Positions 58,333-64,000 of a DNA stretch of 64,000 nucleotides are shown here, piece by piece. Position numbers and translations under genes: made by a program. Numbering within the stretch: the stretch's first letter is position 1; each line of letters begins with the position of its first letter. The stretch comes from Gossypium raimondii (Eukaryota > Streptophyta > Magnoliopsida > Malvales > Malvaceae). Under the pieces are notes generated by a model. That model did no database searches, had not been told where the DNA came from, and saw nothing but the letters and a program-made list of their open reading frames with translations. Location: contig NC_068569.1 in NCBI RefSeq assembly GCF_025698545.1, positions 13,454,001 through 13,518,000 on the forward strand. Direction: 5' to 3'.

Positions 58333-61300
58333 TATCTACCCCTAAAACTTTCTTATCTATAAACTTTTCAGAAAGGGGGCATATCTGCAAGAAGCAATTA
58401 TACCAACTTCCAAATTTGATTTACTACGATTTCATAATTGAAGCCCAGGGAAGGGAGCATAGGCCTGATGGGCTTGAAATGCTGCTTATTCACCTGGTTT
58501 CAATGGAATCAGCCCAATAGAGAGGTCCAGTAAAAGATTTATCACGATCTCATCACTCTTCAGTCACGTAAATTATGATGTATTTGGTGGGTATTAATCA
58601 TTAATTTGATACTTCAATTCACACTTGGAATTTGATGGCATTATTACTTGGATTTTGGGTTTGGTGAGATGAAACGGTTTAGGTTTTTGTTGCATGTCAT
58701 CGCAAACAGTCTTGAGCTTCAATCCAATGGCACCATGGCATAAGCTTTGTTTAAGCAACTTTCTGGTAAGCTATATCTTTCAATTTTAAAGCAACCATAA
58801 TAACCATATATTGCTATTGGGATCTATATTTGGAGGTCCCATGCATCACGCTTTTTCATTATCTTGCCCTGGAAGTTACAAAAGCTCCATTCCATCCGTC
58901 AATTAAATACAAAATTTGGAAGCTAATTATTGGATCGCACTTGGAAATACAATTAAATTACGATTGTATAGTCAACTAGTCATGTTTTTGCATATGCAGC
59001 GATTGATGCAATAGCATATAGAGAAAGCAATAAATGGGTGAGAGTTGGAAGGGCTTAATCGCCATGATTTCTGGGTTTCAGCACATGCATGTTTTGATGT
59101 TCAATTTTCATCGACTGGTCACACACTTCATGGTCTCCTAGGCCATATGCCTTAGATAGCTACTTGAAATCAAACCCATTTTTGCTTTGCAGGCTCCACA
59201 TTCTGTAGCGGTCTTTATTATGCTTGTTCAAATAGTAAGCACCCCCTTCAGCCCTCAATAGTAGGCTTAAGGATTCAATTATAGAATCCCTATTAATGAA
59301 TCACATCACCGGTCATTATTAATAGATTTTTCAAATCTGGTTATTTTGAAATTAGATCAAGATGTGTGATTAGAAATTTTATCTTTTATGTCATTAACAT
59401 ATGTTCAACACTGAATTTTTAAGCCCAAACAAGAGAAAAGAATCAACATATAATTGGAAGATTTGATTAAGAAATGAGAGAAATTAAGCAGACCCAAATG
59501 TCTCCATCAACCCAAATTCTGTAATTTTACCCTATTTTAGCTCATTATTGGATCATTTTTCCTTCACTTGTTTTTGGAGTAGATGAGCATGAAATATATT
59601 TATCTTTACCTTTCTCTTTGAAGCAAAGGTATATTGTAATTGTGCACTTGTTTAGCATTTTCACTTGTGACCTACTCAAAGGTGTGCCAAGATCATCACT
59701 TTCCTGCTTTAGCGCACAATTAATAAAACGTACCTAACGCCTCCTTTGGCATTAAACAACAAAAACAGTACAGAGGATTCATTCTACGTCTTTTTACACA
59801 GTGTAGCTCCACAAACAGCTCTATCTCCAATAATGGAATAAAGAAAAATAACTTTACAACTAACACACGAAACTAATGAACAAAAAAATTACAAATCACA
59901 TAACCCTGGTGACAGCAAAACAATCAAAGCTTTTGAAAACTGGTTGAAACTAAATCGTAAGAAAAAGCTTAAGGAACTCCTATCTCATTCTAACTGAGTT
60001 TGCTCATTGGATCTTGTATGATAATGATGAGATGTAGACAAGATAAAAAAATAAAAATAAACCAAGTCCCCACTACTGATAAGGCTGGTGAATATGCAAG
60101 TACTCGACGGATTTGACAAGCATTCGGTCCCCTCAAAGGTGATGGGTTGAGGCCATGTGCTTACCCAATTATGCTGTTAAAAGAGGATGAAGATCATCCA
60201 ACACTGTTTGGGTGAAACATTCAGGTTTTAATGGAATTTGCCGACTCCCTTTGCTTCTTAAAGAAAAACCCATCTCTTTTCTTTAATTAGAGTTTAAATT
60301 TTGATTAATCAAATCCATCTTAAAGGCTTGTAAAGCCTTAGTTATTGTGTAAAGATGTTATGAAAAACATTGATCCGTGACTCGCACAATAATGGGGCAC
60401 TTTGTCTAGGAATACGACAGTTGTAGCATGGAACTAGACATCTAATCATGTCATGTTTAGTTCATGGGTCATTCATTTTTTTATAAACATTTCGTTTGTC
60501 TTCTTCTAAGGGTTGATTTTTATTTTCCTTTGTGCCTCCTCTTTTTTGTGTAAGGAACAGATACCCTAAATTCCTCATCATCTTTTCCTCTAGAAACTTT
60601 CATTAATTTTAATGACTGGGATCAATTCCCTTTATGTTATCTTTTAGCATAATATATTTGCTTTGACAAGAACACAGCTTTTTGGCCTTTTCTTCAGCTT
60701 CTCTCATAAACCTCACCAAGCTTAAAATAGGATAGAAAAAGAAAGCTATATATGTGACTGCTACCTCAAGGCATCTAACAAAGGGGCTTCACATGGTTTT
60801 GAAGTGGTGGAGGGCTTTTTTCTTTTCTTTTCTTCTGTTTTTTTTTTCCATGCTGGGAAAATTGAAAGCTACTTTTTTTTTTTTTTCCTCTCTTTTTTCA
60901 CCAAATGGAAAGGGTGTCCTTAGAAATTGGGTGGTCCATAAAGGCTTTGCCTTTATTTGTTTGTTTATTTGTTTTGTCTCAAAGCCTTAATCCTCTGCAG
61001 CTTTGTCTCTATTGTGGTCTTCATTGTATATCTTACTTATTGGCTAATTTGTGGGTTTTAGTAACCAATTGTCCCAATAACTTTTATTTTTCATATTCAT
61101 TCATACAATCATTTTAATAAAAGTCTTAAAAGATAATATTTCGTGAAAGCTACGACTTTCTAAAAATTTCCTTTGATTTTCATGTGATTCTTAATTAGTA
61201 TACATTATTCATTTACTTGTTAAAGAGATAAAGTAAAGTAAATTTTATAGAGAAGTTTAAGGGATTATATGCGTGAATCAGTAAAGAACGATCACAATCA

Positions 61301-63110
61301 CAATATTCACATCATATTCCTCCCTAAAACTAGTGGTTTAAATTTGTTCATAAATCTCTTTAACAATCATGCTTATCATTTGCTTTTTCAAAGTTGAAAG
61401 TGGGAAGTTTGTAATTTTTTAGTTTAATATATTAACGATTTAATCTTTTATTTGATGGATATAATTGTCGTGTAAAACATTCAATCGATGCTTTTATCAT
61501 ATCAATATTAAAATGTGATTAAATTTCAATTTTAATATAATAATATAATATACATACACGGTGGTCGAGGCACATCATTTCCTGATTTTAAGATTGTTGT
61601 CTATCAATTTTTTAACTATATTTTAGTTAAGGATGGAAGGAATTAAATATTAATATAATTAAGTAAAGTTGAGAATGTTACCAACCTTAAACAACCCATC
61701 TCGTGCATTAGACGCAATGTTTTATATTTTAATGGTTCTGTTAACCCAAGTCTTAAGTCGGAATTAAAATTAGTTAACTGAACTACATTTCAACTAATTA
61801 ACAAAGTTATAGCCATTGTTGTACTCATCTCATCAACTTCCAAACATCTAAGCTGAAGCCTCTCTCACCCAATTCTCGCCTTTTTCATCTTAAACTCTTG
61901 GTTTTAACTATATCTATGAACTTATCACCTGGGATTTAAGTATTGAAGCCGAGGTATATCAAATTATATATGGATCGGACAACTTAAGTAATAAATTGAA
62001 TAACTAACTCGACTCAAATTAATTTATTTTCATGTAGGTGAAACTCGAACCTAAACATTTTGGAACATTTAGTTCGATGAATGTAAAATTAAATCCGTAA
62101 TAACATTATATGAATGTAAGATTATAAGTATGTTACATTGCTGTTTGATTCATTTGGTTAGAATGAAAGATATCGATGTTTAGTTGATGGAAAAAAAGTA
62201 CTTAATAAGAATCTTTATTATAAAATTTATTTATTTTAACAAGTTTAATTTCTTTAATATATTCTAATCTTAATTTTGTAAAATTATAATAATTTTTATT
62301 TTTATTAAGTGAATATATGATAGTGAAATAAATTTATAAATTCATGACAACCTTAAATATTTAAATTAACTAAAAGTACACTCATAAACTAAAATAATTT
62401 AAAGAATAAATTGTATTAATATTATGTTTTACTCTTTAAAAATACAAAATTATGGATGGACTAAAATATGAATAATCTAGAATGGAATATAAAATTAAAA
62501 ATACAAAATTATATTCAACCAACCATTAAAATCTCAGAACATCAACTTTGATCCCATGTGTTAAAAGGCGCGCAAGGTAGATGTGTATGTATTGAAAGTA
62601 ACGGTTACCTAATACGTCAACAGTTAAATTGAGTAGTAATTACTGCACCATATGATGTTCTGCTGCTCTGAAACGTGATTTTGGTTACCTGCTAATCTCA
62701 TTTGCAGGTAGATTTCATTAAAGTTATATTCCTAAAAAGAAAAGAGGCTGTATTTGGGGAATAAATTCCTCTTTCTACAAAGTATTTACTGCCCACTTGT
62801 GATGGCTGCATCCAGATTTTTTGCTACCTAGATTTTTATTCTCAATCAGATAAAACCCAGAGCTAGAGCTACCCAAGGTAAATCCATTCATATATAATCA
62901 TCAGAACAGATAAAATACACTGTTGTGTCGTGGCCTTCATCAGACACACATGTCCTTTTAAACATGCATCTTCTAATCTGAATCACATCACTTACTCTGA
63001 TCTTTAAACATGTTTCCAACTCCCAGCAGTCTGAGTTTCAGCCCCCTTTTTTTAACCATGGTTATTATGACAGAAATACCCTTGGCTTCATCCTACTGAC
63101 TTGTCACTAT
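58333..63110. other. long gene-free interval
   Basis: About 4.8 kb without a supported gene, repeat or RNA gene. Parts (about 58440-59220 and 59740-60300) are less AT-rich than the surroundings and could hold a non-coding transcript or unknown regulatory DNA, but I see no reading frame, hairpin or known small RNA. The frames at 60754-61117 run through T-rich tracts and are not credible. Confidence 0.4.
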
Positions 63111-63118
63111 TATATAAA
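63111..63118 (+). promoter_or_regulatory. TATA box of the ARM-repeat gene
   Basis: TATATAAA, 233 bp before the start codon, suggests transcription from about 63142 and a leader of about 200 nt. Confidence 0.6.
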
Positions 63119-63343
63119 GTTCCAAAATGTCAGCCCTGTAAATGTACAATAAAGTCTCAAATTTGCTTCGGCTGCAAACATAGAGATAACTATGAATATG
63201 GATAGGGAGTCACTGCCTGTTCTTTCTCTCTCTCTCGTCTTCTGATAAGATTACCTATTTCTTCCTTAGATTCCTTTTGTAAAAGAAAAATAAAATGGGT
63301 TTGCTTCAAAATTCGTGATAAAAGATTAAAGAAGACAGCAAGA

Positions 63344-64000
63344 ATGGGAGAAGAAGAGCAACACCAAAACTCGACAGAATCTTTCATGGCAATGAAAGCT
63401 GGTCTCGGGCAGGCCATTGAGGTTATATCTTCTTTGATTTCCCTTTCTCATTCTATCAAAGTTTTCAGCGTTAAATGGCAGCTTATCCGAAAGAAGCTTG
63501 AAGAGTTAAATTCAGGCTTAATGGCCGCTGAAAACTGTGATTCAAGCCAAAACACACAAGTCTTTTCTGGCTTGATCCCTTCCGTTTTGGTCACTGCAAA
63601 TGAGTGTCATAATCTTGCAAGAAGCTGTGCGGATCTTTCCTACAGTGGCAAGCTCTTGATGCAAAGCGACCTTGATGTGATGATTGCAAGATTTGACAGC
63701 CATGTAAAGAATCTCTCTGGGATTTACAGTGCTGGGATTCTGAGCCATGGGTTTGCCATTGTGGTTTCAAGGCCTGGCCTTGGTGCTGGTAAAGACGACA
63801 TGAGGTTTTACATAAGAGATTTGCTGACAAGAATGAAGATAGGCGACATAGAAATGAAAAGGCAAGCCTTGGTTAATTTATATCAAGTTGTGGATGAAGA
63901 TGAGAGGTATGCTAAACTCGTAGTGGAAGTTGGTGGCATTGTGAATGTGTTAGTAGGCTTTCTTGATTCACCTGAGATGGAGATTCAAGAAGAGGCTTCA
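63344..64000 (+). CDS. ARM-repeat protein, 5' part, runs off the window
   Basis: Open from the ATG at 63344 to the last base, 219 codons with no stop and no intron. The N-terminus (MGEEEQHQNSTESFMAMK) leads into an all-helical region (IEVISSLISLSHSIKVFSVK, PSVLVTANECHNLARSCADL) typical of plant ARM-repeat proteins with an N-terminal UND-like bundle. Armadillo-type helices begin near residue 163 (MRFYIRDLLTRMKIGDIEMK, QALVNLYQVVDEDERYAKLV, VEVGGIVNVLVGFLDSPEME). From memory it resembles At1g61350, whose neighbour At1g61340 is FBS1, matching the gene to the left here. The function is unknown; a scaffold role is the usual guess for the fold. The C-terminal part is outside the window. Confidence 0.88.
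   Translation, partial: MGEEEQHQNSTESFMAMKAGLGQAIEVISSLISLSHSIKVFSVKWQLIRKKLEELNSGLMAAENCDSSQNTQVFSGLIPSVLVTANECHNLARSCADLSYSGKLLMQSDLDVMIARFDSHVKNLSGIYSAGILSHGFAIVVSRPGLGAGKDDMRFYIRDLLTRMKIGDIEMKRQALVNLYQVVDEDERYAKLVVEVGGIVNVLVGFLDSPEMEIQEEAS

Noticed and set aside
60754-61117. Two overlapping plus frames of 70-78 codons
   Set aside because: They are made of T-runs that translate to Phe and Leu, and show no family signature.
57000-62500. Search for known plant microRNA sequences in the gene-free interval
   Set aside because: None of the conserved mature microRNAs I could recall was seen on reading, and no clear long hairpin was found apart from the MITE.

Overview
This window is nuclear DNA from a dicot plant. 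Genes carry many short AT-rich introns with GT-AG borders, intergenic DNA is very AT-rich, and the repeats are plant LTR retrotransposons, foldback MITEs and a LINE fragment. The protein sequences, and LTRs that begin TGTAACA, end TGTTACA and carry CACACGG/CGTGTG repeats, point to a Malvaceae genome, most likely cotton (Gossypium). The species call is inference, since no search could be run.

Layout: a sphingosine (long-chain base) kinase gene lies on the minus strand (33-3376), divergent from a NOL12/RRP17-type nucleolar protein gene (4126-5794). After 4 kb of AT-rich DNA with MITEs comes a calmodulin-binding protein 60 gene (10186-13703) and then a tRNA-Asp(GTC) gene (17895-17966, minus). 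Positions 18350-29336 are a transposon block: a candidate TIR element split by a 3 kb solo-LTR-like insertion, a LINE reverse transcriptase relic, a 1.7 kb LTR that holds a copy of copia gag DNA, and the decayed copia gag itself with its primer binding site. A second gene cluster follows, all on the plus strand: F-box/LRR/FBD (29886-32544), bifunctional FMN hydrolase/riboflavin kinase (35677-38480) and a TCAB1/WRAP53-type WD40 protein (39574-43053). Positions 43498-52450 are a three-level nest of LTR elements (C in B in A), each with a target-site duplication. An FBS-type F-box gene (55596-56360) follows, and after about 7 kb with no gene the 5' part of an ARM-repeat gene runs off the window end (63344-64000).

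I reconstructed nine protein-coding gene models (eight complete) by hand from splice signals and reading frame; every complete one closes in frame and matches its family's usual length as I recall it. The genes form no operon or pathway. From memory, sphingosine kinase, the WD40 gene, the FBS gene and the FMN hydrolase/kinase also cluster on Arabidopsis chromosome 4 near At4g21470-At4g21540, and the FBS-ARM pair resembles At1g61340-At1g61350, so the order looks like conserved synteny expanded by transposons.

I found no clearly new biological system. The most unusual structures are the triple nested LTR insertion, the 248-bp copy of copia gag inside an LTR 1.2 kb from its likely source, a gene fragment inside a candidate DNA transposon, and a tandem duplication abutting the tRNA gene.
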